From positions 1 to 64,000 of IMG/VR virus record IMGVR_UViG_3300044858_004955: 64,000 nt of DNA; one strand, given 5' to 3'. Positions 7,339 to 14,682 of the stretch are shown piece after piece. The stretch comes from a virus. How positions within the stretch are numbered: the stretch's first letter is position 1; each line of letters starts with the position of its first letter. Both the position numbers and the translations under genes were made by a program. The notes beneath the pieces are model-generated. The model was not told the origin of the DNA and searched no databases. It saw only the letters and a list, made by a program, of their open reading frames with translations.

Positions 7339-7455
7339 ATGTACGCGACCGTGACTCTGCGAGTGAACTGGCAAGGGCACCGCGCCGGAGACGCGGTGAC
7401 AATCGCCGCTAAAGTAGCGGTGATCCTTGTGAACCGCGGCGACGCCTGTTGGTAG
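7339..7455 (+). CDS. Small hypothetical protein, 38 aa
   Basis: Short gene with a clear leader: GTGGAAAC (7315-7322) runs straight into GAGGAGAG, then ATG at 7339. Product MYATVTLRVNWQG, ending VNRGDACW. Mostly beta-strand. The strong ribosome site and spacing support it despite its length. A longer in-frame extension overlaps the previous genes and is rejected. Confidence 0.6.
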   Translation: MYATVTLRVNWQGHRAGDAVTIAAKVAVILVNRGDACW

Positions 7456-7474
7456 TGAAAAACGAAGGTGAGCC

Positions 7475-7726
7475 ATGAAAGCCAAGGCAACGAAGAAACA
7501 CGGATTCCGCGTCGGTCGCATCTACAAGTCCATCGGCTACTACGGAGTCGAGCGGTTCAGGTGGAAGTGCGTCAGCATCGACAAGCGGGCCAGCGGCGTG
7601 CAGATCGCCGCGTTCAAGACATCTGGCGGGCTGGTTGCCGAGGGGCGAGTGAAGTGGATCGACGGCATCGCGACCGTCCTGCACTATCACATCGGCGGTC
7701 GCATCGCAGCGAAGATTCCCGAGTGA
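7475..7726 (+). CDS. Hypothetical basic protein, 83 aa
   Basis: Starts after GAAGGTGAGCC. Basic N-terminus MKAKATKKHGFRVGRIYK and a strand-rich core (RFRWKCVSIDKRASGVQI). May be a small SH3-like nucleic-acid-binding fold, but this is only an impression from composition. Confidence 0.7.
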   Translation: MKAKATKKHGFRVGRIYKSIGYYGVERFRWKCVSIDKRASGVQIAAFKTSGGLVAEGRVKWIDGIATVLHYHIGGRIAAKIPE

Positions 7727-7800
7727 AACACCTCGCCCCGGGCGGCCCGCCGCCACCCCGGAGCGTAGAAACCCCGTGCGGCGAAACGAGGAGATGGACG

Positions 7801-7989
7801 ATGAAGACCAAGATGATCAAGAAAGCGACAGTTGAGATGACGAGGGATGAGGCGTCGGCAGTGCTATCGGCTGTGAGCGTGGCACTCGACGCGAACGGTG
7901 GCGAGGCACCGGCGAGCGTCGAGGGTGCTCTATATGAGATCGTGGAGCGACTGAATGCGGCGTTCGATTTCGGCATTGGGGAGGACTGA
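7801..7989 (+). CDS. Hypothetical protein, 62 aa
   Basis: Preceded by GTGCGGCGAAACGAGGAGATGGACG, one of the clearest copies of the composite leader. GTAGAAAC lies just upstream (7765-7772). Product begins MKTKMIKKATVEMTRDEASA and is a helical acidic protein ending DFGIGED. Function unknown. Confidence 0.75.
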   Translation: MKTKMIKKATVEMTRDEASAVLSAVSVALDANGGEAPASVEGALYEIVERLNAAFDFGIGED

Positions 7990-7991
7990 CG

Positions 7992-8213
7992 ATGAAGACG
8001 GCACAAGAGTCATGGAGCATGGTCGCGGCCGGTGGTGAGCCGATCGCAAGTGGGCTGTCATGCTGGGAGGACGTCTTAGACAAGGCTCTCGCCACGTTCG
8101 ACGGCCAGTTCGTGGATTGGCGACGGCCTCGCGGCAAATCGTTCGTGGTGTGGGAATTCTTCGACGTGCGGACAAACGTGGTGGTCGCCGAAGTGTTCTG
8201 CGACTACGAGTGA
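7992..8213 (+). CDS. Hypothetical protein, 73 aa
   Basis: Begins two bases after the previous stop, with GGGGAGGACTGACG as ribosome site. WEDVLDKALATFDGQFVDWR is helical. The C-terminus (SFVVWEFFDVRTNVVVAEVF) is a beta hairpin. No family recognised. Confidence 0.75.
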   Translation: MKTAQESWSMVAAGGEPIASGLSCWEDVLDKALATFDGQFVDWRRPRGKSFVVWEFFDVRTNVVVAEVFCDYE

Positions 8214-8261
8214 GTGGTTGAGGCACCAGCCGCCCCGTGCGGCGAAACGAAAGGTGAAGCG

Positions 8262-8453
8262 ATGACCAACAGACTCACCCCATATGCGTCAGGCTGGCTC
8301 ACGTTCCTCGTCGATGCCGGGATTGCGACCCGGCTCGAGGCCGAGGATGCGATGGGTCGCGTTGCGGCGGCTGCGATCGATGAGATGGAGCGCCGGCGGA
8401 AACTCAAACGCCGGCAGAAACGCTCACGGCGACGGCGCCGCGAGGACGATTAG
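8262..8453 (+). CDS. Hypothetical protein with basic tail, 63 aa
   Basis: Start follows GTGCGGCGAAACGAAAGGTGAAGCG. Upstream in-frame codons from 8214 would translate this leader. The helical N-terminal domain is followed by a very basic tail (RRRKLKRRQKRSRRRRREDD), which suggests nucleic-acid contact. Function otherwise unknown. Confidence 0.7.
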   Translation: MTNRLTPYASGWLTFLVDAGIATRLEAEDAMGRVAAAAIDEMERRRKLKRRQKRSRRRRREDD

Positions 8454-8541
8454 ACGGCAGGACAGGACAACGCTAGGCTACTGGCCCCGCCATCGGCGGA
8501 GGTCCGGCACGTCGCCGGCCCCCGGCCGTGGCAACCCAAGG

Positions 8542-8832
8542 ATGTGTGTGATGTATATCGTGAAGGCGTATCGAGGTACTAGCGACGGCAAGCCGCTCGC
8601 TGTCGTGGCCGAGGTCGAGGCGGTGCAGCACGGAGAGCGGACGCTCTACCGGCACCTGCGGTCGGGGCGTGTCGAGCCGATCTGTGAGTGGATGGGCGAG
8701 AAGGTCGTCGAGACACGCGAGGATGCCGTCGTCATCGTCGAGAAGATGCTCGACGGTTTTGCGGATGAGTACCGGCAGAACTGCCGCGAGGCGGTCGAGC
8801 GGTTGCGTGCTGAGGGGGTGGTGACGGTATGA
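8542..8832 (+). CDS. Hypothetical protein, 96 aa
   Basis: The ATG at 8542 lies after a CGTGGCAACCCAAGG leader variant. The ATG at 8551 is an alternative. Core MYIVKAYRGTSDGKPLAVVA is a strand-rich N-terminus, followed by a C-terminal helix (VIVEKMLDGFADEYRQNCRE). Ends in an overlap with the next gene. No family assigned. Confidence 0.7.
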   Translation: MCVMYIVKAYRGTSDGKPLAVVAEVEAVQHGERTLYRHLRSGRVEPICEWMGEKVVETREDAVVIVEKMLDGFADEYRQNCREAVERLRAEGVVTV

Positions 8833-9089
8833 TCGGCTTCGTTCGTGACACTTGGCGGGCCGTACTCGTCGTGGTCGTCGCCGTGCTGCTTCGCGAGGTC
8901 TTCGCGGAGCGGCCGGCGGCCCCGGCCCCGACCGTGGCAACCAGTACGTGGCAGCCTACCCCGGCCGTGGCAACCGGCTGGCCCGTGCAACAGATCGTGG
9001 TCGAGCAGCCGCCGGCACGGCCGCTGCGAAGGATCGGAGAGGCGTTCGTGGACTTGGGTGACGCAGTGATAGGAGCGGTGAGACGATGA
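8829..9089 (+). CDS. Small single-pass membrane protein, 86 aa
   Basis: Residues about 10-22 (AVLVVVVAVLLRE) form a hydrophobic helix near the N-terminus. A Pro/Ala/Thr-rich stretch follows, in which PTVATS and PAVATG are encoded by two GTGGCAACC motif copies. The C-terminus is a short amphipathic segment. ATGA overlap with both neighbours. Membrane location is likely, role unknown. Confidence 0.7.
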   Translation: MIGFVRDTWRAVLVVVVAVLLREVFAERPAAPAPTVATSTWQPTPAVATGWPVQQIVVEQPPARPLRRIGEAFVDLGDAVIGAVRR

Positions 9090-9376
9090 AGATCGACACA
9101 GACGACTACCTGACGATCGAGGAGACGATGGAGGCGATCGGCTGCTCGATGCGGTCAGTCTACCGGGCCATCGACGCGGCGGCGGCCGACGGGATCACCG
9201 TCGATACGTACATCTTCGGCAAGCGGCTCGTCCTGCGGAAGATGCTCGACGCCGTCAGGGCGAGGTACTTCCCATTCGGCAGCAAGCGGCGGAGCGAGTT
9301 GGCGGTCGAGTGCGGCCAACGAGGCGGCCTGACGAAGGCGGCGAACGCTCGCCGGCGGGCGAGGCAGGCTGACTAG
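9086..9376 (+). CDS. Excisionase/MerR-like helix-turn-helix protein, 96 aa
   Basis: Residues about 9-45 match the HTH_17/excisionase pattern: YLTIEETMEAIGCSMRSVYR, a variable loop, then FGKRLVLRKMLDAV as wing and recognition part. The tail is basic (ANARRRARQAD). Likely DNA-binding regulator or recombination directionality factor. It closes the plus-strand array and converges with the HNH gene, overlapping it by four bases. The integrase is far away at 30147, so an Xis role is only possible. Confidence 0.7.
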   Translation: MKIDTDDYLTIEETMEAIGCSMRSVYRAIDAAAADGITVDTYIFGKRLVLRKMLDAVRARYFPFGSKRRSELAVECGQRGGLTKAANARRRARQAD

Positions 9377-9678
9377 CCTCCTTCGCTGCGCGTCTTCTGC
9401 GAGTGGCAGGTGCGGCAGAGCAACTGGAGGCCAGAGATCGGAGTCGCCTCAGCGGCCTCGTCGGTACGCTTCCTATCAACGTGATCGATATGCGCGTCCC
9501 CAGCCTGATGAATCAGTTTCCCGCACGCCCGGCAGAGGCCGCCGTCGCGGGCGATCACGGCGAGCCGGACACGCTGCCACGCCGCGGAGCCGTACCCTCG
9601 TCGCGTCGAGTTGGGCCGGGCGTCATCGACACGCTTCGGTATCCACGGTGGCCGGTACGTGGGAACGCGATGCGGCAT
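9373..9678 (-). CDS. HNH endonuclease, 101 aa
   Basis: Small HNH nuclease. The CRAC pair near residues 49-52, HIDHVDRKRTD at about 63-73 and the second CRTCH near 88-92 form the usual zinc-supported beta-beta-alpha-metal site. The ATG at 9678 overlaps the stop of the upstream gene. In-frame sequence upstream belongs to other genes. Phage HNH proteins of this kind often assist packaging, but no terminase is adjacent here. Confidence 0.85.
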   Translation of the reverse strand: MPHRVPTYRPPWIPKRVDDARPNSTRRGYGSAAWQRVRLAVIARDGGLCRACGKLIHQAGDAHIDHVDRKRTDEAAEATPISGLQLLCRTCHSQKTRSEGG

Positions 9679-10001
9679 CAGCCCTTCGCCTCCTGTGCCC
9701 AGCCAGCCAGCATGACGCGGTGGGCCTCGTTCTCGAGCCACCAGTCGATCACGAGGCGGATGATGAGGTTCGCGAGTGCGGACAACAGGAACACGGCGAC
9801 GACGCTTCCGTACCGCTCGCGGAGACGCACGGCCATCCTTGCCTGTAACACCTCCTCTATCCGATCGACTTGGCAGCCGACAGGCCATTCCTCCACGATC
9901 TGCTCGACGAGGCGGTCGCGGAGCGGGCCGTGGAGCGCCAGCCGCATCGAGCCGCGCCGCAAGATGAACGCCTTCAGCGGCCCGTATTTCGTGGCGGCCA
10001 T
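9678..10001 (-). CDS. Membrane protein, 107 aa
   Basis: Start chosen at 10001, where GGGAGGCCGGG gives a strong ribosome site. A basic amphipathic N-terminal half (FILRRGSMRLALHGPLRDRL) precedes one transmembrane helix (VVAVFLLSALANLIIRLVI) and a short tail. Overlaps the Cys-rich gene upstream by 28 bases. With the neighbouring membrane and secreted proteins it may belong to a lysis group, unproven. Confidence 0.65.
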   Translation of the reverse strand: MAATKYGPLKAFILRRGSMRLALHGPLRDRLVEQIVEEWPVGCQVDRIEEVLQARMAVRLRERYGSVVAVFLLSALANLIIRLVIDWWLENEAHRVMLAGWAQEAKG

Positions 10002-10330
10002 CCCGGCCTCCCTTCGGTAGGGGCGACGGCCTTCTTGGCCTTGCACTTGCACGTCTCAGGGCAGCGGCAGGAGACGTCGGCGAGGCCGTCGCCGGACTTC
10101 TCGACCCCCGTACCGTTGCACCGGCAGCCTTTCTCGCAACCGTCCGGCGAAACCGGAGCGGGCGTGCTCTCGGCGGCTTCGGCGATGCCGTATGCCCCGG
10201 CCGTGGCAACCAGCGGCTGGAGGTTCAACCTCGACGCCACCGGAAGCCGTGGCGTGCATGAGAGCGGCAGGGCGGCGGCGGTCGTGAGCATGATCACGCC
10301 GGCGACGTCGGCGACGATGTCGGTCCTCAT
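9974..10330 (-). CDS. Secreted Cys-rich protein, 118 aa
   Basis: ATG at 10330 after GGAGGGCAACGT. The N-terminal hydrophobic segment (VAGVIMLTTAAALPLSC) looks like a signal peptide, and LPLSC is close to but not a good lipobox. The C-terminal part is packed with cysteines (CEKGCRCNGTG, SCRCPETCKCK), expected to form disulfides or bind metal. An o-spanin-like role next to a membrane protein is a weak possibility. Function unknown. Confidence 0.65.
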   Translation of the reverse strand: MRTDIVADVAGVIMLTTAAALPLSCTPRLPVASRLNLQPLVATAGAYGIAEAAESTPAPVSPDGCEKGCRCNGTGVEKSGDGLADVSCRCPETCKCKAKKAVAPTEGRPGWPPRNTGR

Positions 10331-11331
10331 ACGTTGCCCTCCGCTCCATACGATCTCAGCGTCCGCGGCGGCCATCCCGCCACGCTCGAGAGTGCGACGA
10401 CCTGACCACGCATGAGCACGGACGCCTTCGTCCAGTAGGCGCCTTCGGGGATCAGGAGCGATGTGCCGCGGACGGTGCGCGGACCCTTGTTCCACCTGTT
10501 CCAACTATTCAGGACGGCCGCGAGCGGCTCGCCGTAGATCGCGATCGTTTCAGGGCGATCATCGAAGCCCACGATCCCTTGGGCGTGTGCCCACGACCCG
10601 GGAACAACAGGCGAGAATCCGTTCTCATCGCGGGTGTTCGACCACTTCAGCGACGAGCAGAAATAGCAGCCATATCCTGCCCACAAGAAGTCACGCATCG
10701 CTTCGACGCTCTTCACGAACGTCGCGGTGCGGACGAGGTGCTGCCGACCGTAGTCGCGGATGGAGTCGGGTGGCTTCTTCGCGCCGTACCGAACAGCCGT
10801 CCTCGCGTCGTACTCGGTCAGATCAAGGTTGAACTCCGGGTATGGCTTGCGAATCCAGATGCCGCAGTCGGTCGTGATCGCACGAGCCGCACCACTGCAA
10901 GTCCAGCCGCCACTATCCCACCCGCGCCACCAATAAGCAGCCTCTGAAACGAGGACGCAACTTGCGACGCCTTTCGGAGAAACCTCCGGCTTTCCTTCGA
11001 TGACGCCGGTCACTTCGTCCGGCCTGCCGTCAAGCAGTTCGGTCGTCCACGTCAGAAGCGCGCTGCGATTGAGCGCCCAAGCGACACAGTCTGACGTTCC
11101 TTGAGGCGGCCCCGGCCAGCACCCGGGCCACGTCCGCAGGACGTCCTCCCACCGTGCGATCAGGAGTCCTTTGCCCTTGCCTGCAAACTCCCACTCGTGC
11201 GCGATGTGGTCGCCGTCCGGGTCGCCGCCGTGGCGGATGATCGAGTCGACGGCTAGTTCGTCTTCGCGTGGGTCGATCCACGCGCCGCGCATCCCGCGGT
11301 CATAGTCGATGACCGGGTCGAAGTCACTCAT
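10327..11331 (-). CDS. Papain-like (C1 fold) cysteine peptidase, 334 aa
   Basis: The sequence has the papain active-site layout in order: Q77 and C82 in QGTSDCVAWAL, H249 in SWAHAQGIVGFDD, and N275 in LNSWNRWNKG, which mirrors the papain NSWGxxWGxxG segment. No signal peptide is seen. The upstream overlap with a membrane-anchored protein and the nearby secreted proteins suggest a lysis, entry or virion role. The substrate could be host wall or S-layer protein, which is inference. The ATG at 11331 overlaps the upstream gene. Confidence 0.7.
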   Translation of the reverse strand: MSDFDPVIDYDRGMRGAWIDPREDELAVDSIIRHGGDPDGDHIAHEWEFAGKGKGLLIARWEDVLRTWPGCWPGPPQGTSDCVAWALNRSALLTWTTELLDGRPDEVTGVIEGKPEVSPKGVASCVLVSEAAYWWRGWDSGGWTCSGAARAITTDCGIWIRKPYPEFNLDLTEYDARTAVRYGAKKPPDSIRDYGRQHLVRTATFVKSVEAMRDFLWAGYGCYFCSSLKWSNTRDENGFSPVVPGSWAHAQGIVGFDDRPETIAIYGEPLAAVLNSWNRWNKGPRTVRGTSLLIPEGAYWTKASVLMRGQVVALSSVAGWPPRTLRSYGAEGNV

Positions 11332-11815
11332 CGCGGCGTATCCCGAACGACCATGAGAGCGCTTGGCACGCCGCAATCAGTTTCGCACGGGAGTCCGCCG
11401 TGACCGGCTTCGACTCCGGCCCGTTCGCGTTGACGAACACGAGGTCGATCGCCTTGTCGAGGCCGGGATACTTGCCGACGTTTTGCTTGTCGATCGACAG
11501 CCGCAGGGAGTTCGCATGGAACGCCGCGAACTGGTCGGTCGTGGAGATGATCGGGCGATCGCGCTGGCCGTCGCGGAGGAGCACGTAACTCATCGCGTCG
11601 TAGAGTTGCGCGAGGTACAGGCGGTCGGCCGGCATCATCTGCGGCAGGATCGGAACCAGCGGCTCCGCCCACTTGAGCAGAGCGGCCTCCGGCTTCGTCA
11701 CGGCGGAGTCAGGCACGTCCGCAGGCGGCCACGCGAGGTCGAGGATAGAACCCTTCCACGCAAAAAACAGGATCACGACGGCCACGACGATCCTCATCGG
11801 GATGGCAAGTTTCAT
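11324..11815 (-). CDS. Membrane-anchored protein, 163 aa
   Basis: N-terminal transmembrane anchor (MRIVVAVVILFFAWKG), then a soluble helical domain (PADRLYLAQLYDAMSYVLL) of unknown family. Overlaps the peptidase gene start by eight bases and the upstream gene by four. The topology, a short cytoplasmic end and a large external domain, fits a signal-anchor protein acting in the envelope. No known domain recognised. Confidence 0.7.
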   Translation of the reverse strand: MKLAIPMRIVVAVVILFFAWKGSILDLAWPPADVPDSAVTKPEAALLKWAEPLVPILPQMMPADRLYLAQLYDAMSYVLLRDGQRDRPIISTTDQFAAFHANSLRLSIDKQNVGKYPGLDKAIDLVFVNANGPESKPVTADSRAKLIAACQALSWSFGIRRDE

Positions 11816-12084
11816 TTGTCGGACCCGTCCACGAGGCCGAGGGTGAGGACGTCGATCGCCTTCTTGCGGTCGTCGTCCAGCGTGCCGGTCGCCCGCAGAC
11901 GCAGCCTCACGTTCGCGAGTGCGACGATCGCCTCCTTGTAGGAAGGCCCGACGAGCGCCGCCGGGTCATGGTCGCCGTCATCCGAGCCGATCCACCCGAT
12001 GACGCTCTCTCCGAGCGCCATGATCTGCGGCCAGATTGCCACGGCCACCGCGATCGCCACGGCGATGTACTGCATCGTCGTCAT
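11812..12084 (-). CDS. Small membrane-anchored protein, 90 aa
   Basis: Hydrophobic N-terminal helix (YIAVAIAVAVAIWPQIMAL), acidic linker (GSDDGDHDPAA) and a C-terminal helix. ATGA overlaps at both ends show coupling with its neighbours. One N-terminal helix and a soluble tail fit a pinholin- or anchor-type protein, but the assignment is open. Confidence 0.7.
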   Translation of the reverse strand: MTTMQYIAVAIAVAVAIWPQIMALGESVIGWIGSDDGDHDPAALVGPSYKEAIVALANVRLRLRATGTLDDDRKKAIDVLTLGLVDGSDK

Positions 12085-12368
12085 TCGATCCCTCCGGCGA
12101 TCTTGGCGTAGGCCCAGTCGAAGGCTTCCTTGCCTTCCTTGGTCCGCAGGACCGCCTCGACGTGCCGGAGCGTCTCGTCGTCGAGCGACGTCGTGCTCTT
12201 GCCGGCGGCCCACTGGAGCGTCTTCACGATCGCCACGGCCTGCTCGTGCGGCGACTGCGCACTGCCGATGATCTGGAGTTGCGCGAGGAGCGGCGCCCAC
12301 TCCGCGAGCAGTTTTAGGCGGTCGAGCAGCGGGAACCCGGCACCGTAGATTTCCTCGTCATTTTCCAT
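12081..12368 (-). CDS. Hypothetical helical protein, 95 aa
   Basis: Acidic helical protein beginning MENDEEIYGAGFPLLDRLK and ending WAYAKIAGGIE. Overlaps neighbours on both sides. No motif recognised. Position between small membrane genes and HTH genes gives no clear role. Confidence 0.7.
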   Translation of the reverse strand: MENDEEIYGAGFPLLDRLKLLAEWAPLLAQLQIIGSAQSPHEQAVAIVKTLQWAAGKSTTSLDDETLRHVEAVLRTKEGKEAFDWAYAKIAGGIE

Positions 12369-12552
12369 CGCGAGCCTCCCTTGCTCCGTACAAGAACCGG
12401 ATATATGCGGGCGAAAGCGTCCGCGGCGTGCTGGTTAGCGCGCCCCAGTGAACGGGCGGCGGGTCCGAAACCTTCGCCATGAGAGGCGGCGAGTCATCGC
12501 CACCCCTTGCGACGAAGTCCCGCTCGTCGAGTTGTTCATCCGGCTGCGCCAT
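12358..12552 (-). CDS. Hypothetical protein, 64 aa
   Basis: Polar, Pro-rich and probably disordered N-terminal part (DDSPPLMAKVSDPPPVHWG), then SPAYIRFLYGAREARDGK. Overlaps the next gene by 11 bases and the upstream gene by 17. Overlapping coupling is the main support. Confidence 0.55.
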   Translation of the reverse strand: MAQPDEQLDERDFVARGGDDSPPLMAKVSDPPPVHWGALTSTPRTLSPAYIRFLYGAREARDGK

Positions 12553-12730
12553 GCGTCGCGTAGTTCATTAAGTCGTAGCAGTCGTTGAACACGCATTCCC
12601 CGATGTCCCGCAGTTCACGCCGCGGGGCCGGGGTATCGAACTTCCACGTTTCCTGCTCCACGACGTTCGAGCCGACGGTCAGCACGAGCGTCGCGGATTT
12701 CTGCGTCAGCAGCAGGCGCACCTCGGTCAC
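12536..12730 (-). CDS. Hypothetical protein, 64 aa
   Basis: GTG start at 12730, eight bases after CAGGAGG. A longer upstream reading would overlap the HTH gene. Strand-rich (EVRLLLTQKSATLVLTVGSN) then CVFNDCYDLMNY. Looks like a small beta-sheet protein. Function unknown. Confidence 0.65.
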   Translation of the reverse strand: MTEVRLLLTQKSATLVLTVGSNVVEQETWKFDTPAPRRELRDIGECVFNDCYDLMNYATHGAAG

Positions 12731-12749
12731 TGTTGTCGCCTCCTGTGGT

Positions 12750-13067
12750 CTACTCCAGTCTACCACGCGGGGGGCCGACCAGCCGTGACTCCCGCTCATC
12801 GGGAGTCCAGCCAGCACGAATCTTCGCACAAGCCGCACGGATCGTTTTCTCGTCAGGCTCGTACAGGTCGACCTCGGGCCGCTCGCCGAGGCCCATCGAC
12901 ACGGCGAGGGCATCGATCTCGGCAGGTGCCATCGCCAACTCGTCTGCAATCTCCTCGATCGTCGAGTCGCCCGACCAGAGCATGCGCAGGCGCCTCTTGA
13001 GATTGGCCGCCGCCTTCGAGGCCGCCAACTCCTCCGGCGTCATCCTGCGTCGTGGTGATCCGACCAT
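12750..13067 (-). CDS. HTH protein with GcrA-like repeat pattern, 105 aa
   Basis: Residues about 24-58 (LKRRLRMLWSGDSTIEEIAD, then ELAMAPAEIDALAVSMGLG) form a helix-turn-helix of the pattern L-x2-LW-x-G-x-S-x-xEIA-x-L-x10-MGLG. The same pattern occurs in the proteins at 16082 and 16354. The C-terminal part has DEKTIRAACAKIRAGWTPDE. Probably a DNA-binding regulator. GcrA-type proteins are the closest family I can name, from pattern only. Confidence 0.6.
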   Translation of the reverse strand: MVGSPRRRMTPEELAASKAAANLKRRLRMLWSGDSTIEEIADELAMAPAEIDALAVSMGLGERPEVDLYEPDEKTIRAACAKIRAGWTPDERESRLVGPPRGRLE

Positions 13068-13069
13068 GC

Positions 13070-13933
13070 TCAGATAGCCACATAGCGGCAGCCGGGGTTC
13101 AGGTACATCTGGTAGCCCGCCTCACGCATCGCACGATGGTGGGCGACGTGCTCGCAGTCCCCGCCGACGTAGCCGCCGTGCAGGAACGCCTCGGTCCAGT
13201 ACACGGCGAGGCCGCCGAACGCCGAGTACAGCGAGATCGGGTGCGACCCGACCGGCGGCAGGAGAAAGTGAAACCACTCCATGCCGACCTCCTCGCGGCG
13301 GTCTCGCCAGTCGTTGAGCCGGGCCGCCCATGCGTCGTAGCCCAGCACCTTCGCGACGCCGCGTCCGTGCTGGTGCCGCATGACCGAGTAGGACGCCATG
13401 CCGCCGGCCTGAAGGGCGTCGTGCCGGCTCGAGAGCCGCCCCAGCCACCCGATCGAATTGAAGACTCCGTCGACGCTGAACCCGCCGGCAGGGTCGCAGT
13501 CGAGCACGATCGTCCACGCCGTCTTCGGCGCCTCGTCGCGGACGTACCGCAGGCACTCGTTGCGGCAGTAGGCGAGGCGATTCGTGCGGTCGGCCCCGAA
13601 CCCGCGGATGTCCTCGCCGCCCAGCGTCTCGTGGTCGACCGTCACACCGAACGTCGCACGGGCGTAGTCATCGAGCAGCCCGTCGGTGCCGTCGACCGAG
13701 TCGTTCTCGAACACGTAGACGCTCGAGTCGTTGAAACCCTTTCGCACCTCCTCGACCAATCGCAGCGTGTTCTCGATCTCAGGCCGGGCGTTTCTCGCGA
13801 TCATCACGATCGCCGCGTCGAGTTCCTTCGCCGCCCCGCGGCCGATGGCGACGGCGGTGCGGTAGGACTCCTCGTAGACAGGGTCCACCGGCCAGAAGTC
13901 CTCCGGGCGGATCAGTTGTTTTGAAACGTCCAT
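13070..13933 (-). CDS. Glycosyltransferase, GT-A type (CAP59-like), 287 aa
   Basis: The N-terminal Rossmann-like region holds IVMIARNARPEIENTLRLVE, then VYVFENDSVDGTDGLLDDYA and a DxD-type motif in LDCDPAGGF. This is the arrangement of mannosyltransferases of the CAP59/CMT1 group and related GT-A enzymes. Start at 13933, overlapping the upstream glycosyltransferase by 22 bases. The adjacent aminotransferase suggests it adds an amino sugar. The acceptor (virion protein, host glycan or DNA) is unknown. Confidence 0.65.
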   Translation of the reverse strand: MDVSKQLIRPEDFWPVDPVYEESYRTAVAIGRGAAKELDAAIVMIARNARPEIENTLRLVEEVRKGFNDSSVYVFENDSVDGTDGLLDDYARATFGVTVDHETLGGEDIRGFGADRTNRLAYCRNECLRYVRDEAPKTAWTIVLDCDPAGGFSVDGVFNSIGWLGRLSSRHDALQAGGMASYSVMRHQHGRGVAKVLGYDAWAARLNDWRDRREEVGMEWFHFLLPPVGSHPISLYSAFGGLAVYWTEAFLHGGYVGGDCEHVAHHRAMREAGYQMYLNPGCRYVAI

Positions 13934-14682
13934 AGTTCGATCGGTTGGTTGATGATCAGTCGCGGATCGCACCATATCTCCCCTCCCAGTTGTCGTATTC
14001 GGTCGCATAGACCGACGAATCCCTCGTTCTCCATCCGGGCGCCGCATCGCAGGTACTCACCTTTGATGAGCGCGACGCTCCCCACCGTGTCGAGGCGGAA
14101 CGGCTCCGTCGAATAGCACGGCGAGTACGGTGGCACCGAAGTGAATCGCACGCCATCGTGCCTATACCCCCATGTGTCGTAGAAGAACGGCAGCGGCGCC
14201 GGGCCTCCGTTCAGGTGCAACTGGAGGTGCTCGCCGAGCCGGAGCGCTCCGTCGCACAGGTCGAGCGAGCGGTCCATGCCGACGCTCGCGAGACACGGCC
14301 ACCCGCCGGCGACGGCACGCTTCTCGTCGCCATCGAGGACGTCGGCCAGCCGCTGCACCACGTCCGGCGGCGAGATCAGGTCGCTCTCGTGGATGAGCAC
14401 ACGCCCGGCCCCGTGCATGAGCGCGGCGTTGATCGCGACGTCACCCACGAGCGAGCAGGCGAGCAGGCGGTCGGCCGGTTTGTCCCAAGGCTCGACGATC
14501 AAAATCACCGGCACCGGCGAGTTTTCGATCACGAACCGCAGCATCTTCTCGGTGGCGTCGTTCGTCGGCCGGACGACCCATACCCAGCCGGACACGCCGG
14601 CCTTGTCCAAGAGGTGGCTGGTCCGCCGGACGAAATGCTTCCCGACGTCGCCCATCCACGCAGAGATGCCGATGGTCGTCAT
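13912..14682 (-). CDS. Glycosyltransferase-like protein, 256 aa
   Basis: Starts at 14682 (MTTIGISAWMGDVGKHFVRR). GT2-like features: an N-terminal nucleotide-binding-type fold with WVWVVRPTNDATEKMLRF, VLIHESDLISPPDVV in place of the usual DxD strand (E-S-D), and a C-terminal region with CDRIRQLGGEIWCDPRL. Coupled to the aminotransferase upstream by a four-base overlap. Family fit is by fold pattern only, and donor and acceptor are unknown. Confidence 0.55.
   Translation of the reverse strand: MTTIGISAWMGDVGKHFVRRTSHLLDKAGVSGWVWVVRPTNDATEKMLRFVIENSPVPVILIVEPWDKPADRLLACSLVGDVAINAALMHGAGRVLIHESDLISPPDVVQRLADVLDGDEKRAVAGGWPCLASVGMDRSLDLCDGALRLGEHLQLHLNGGPAPLPFFYDTWGYRHDGVRFTSVPPYSPCYSTEPFRLDTVGSVALIKGEYLRCGARMENEGFVGLCDRIRQLGGEIWCDPRLIINQPIELWTFQNN

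Noticed and set aside
208-8260. CRISPR-like appearance of hairpin plus GAAAC repeats
   Set aside because: The repeats lack constant length, unique spacers of similar size and cas genes. They sit beside ribosome sites in front of genes.
9373-9678. HNH gene as part of a terminase cluster
   Set aside because: No terminase subunit is adjacent or visible, so only the HNH identity is claimed.
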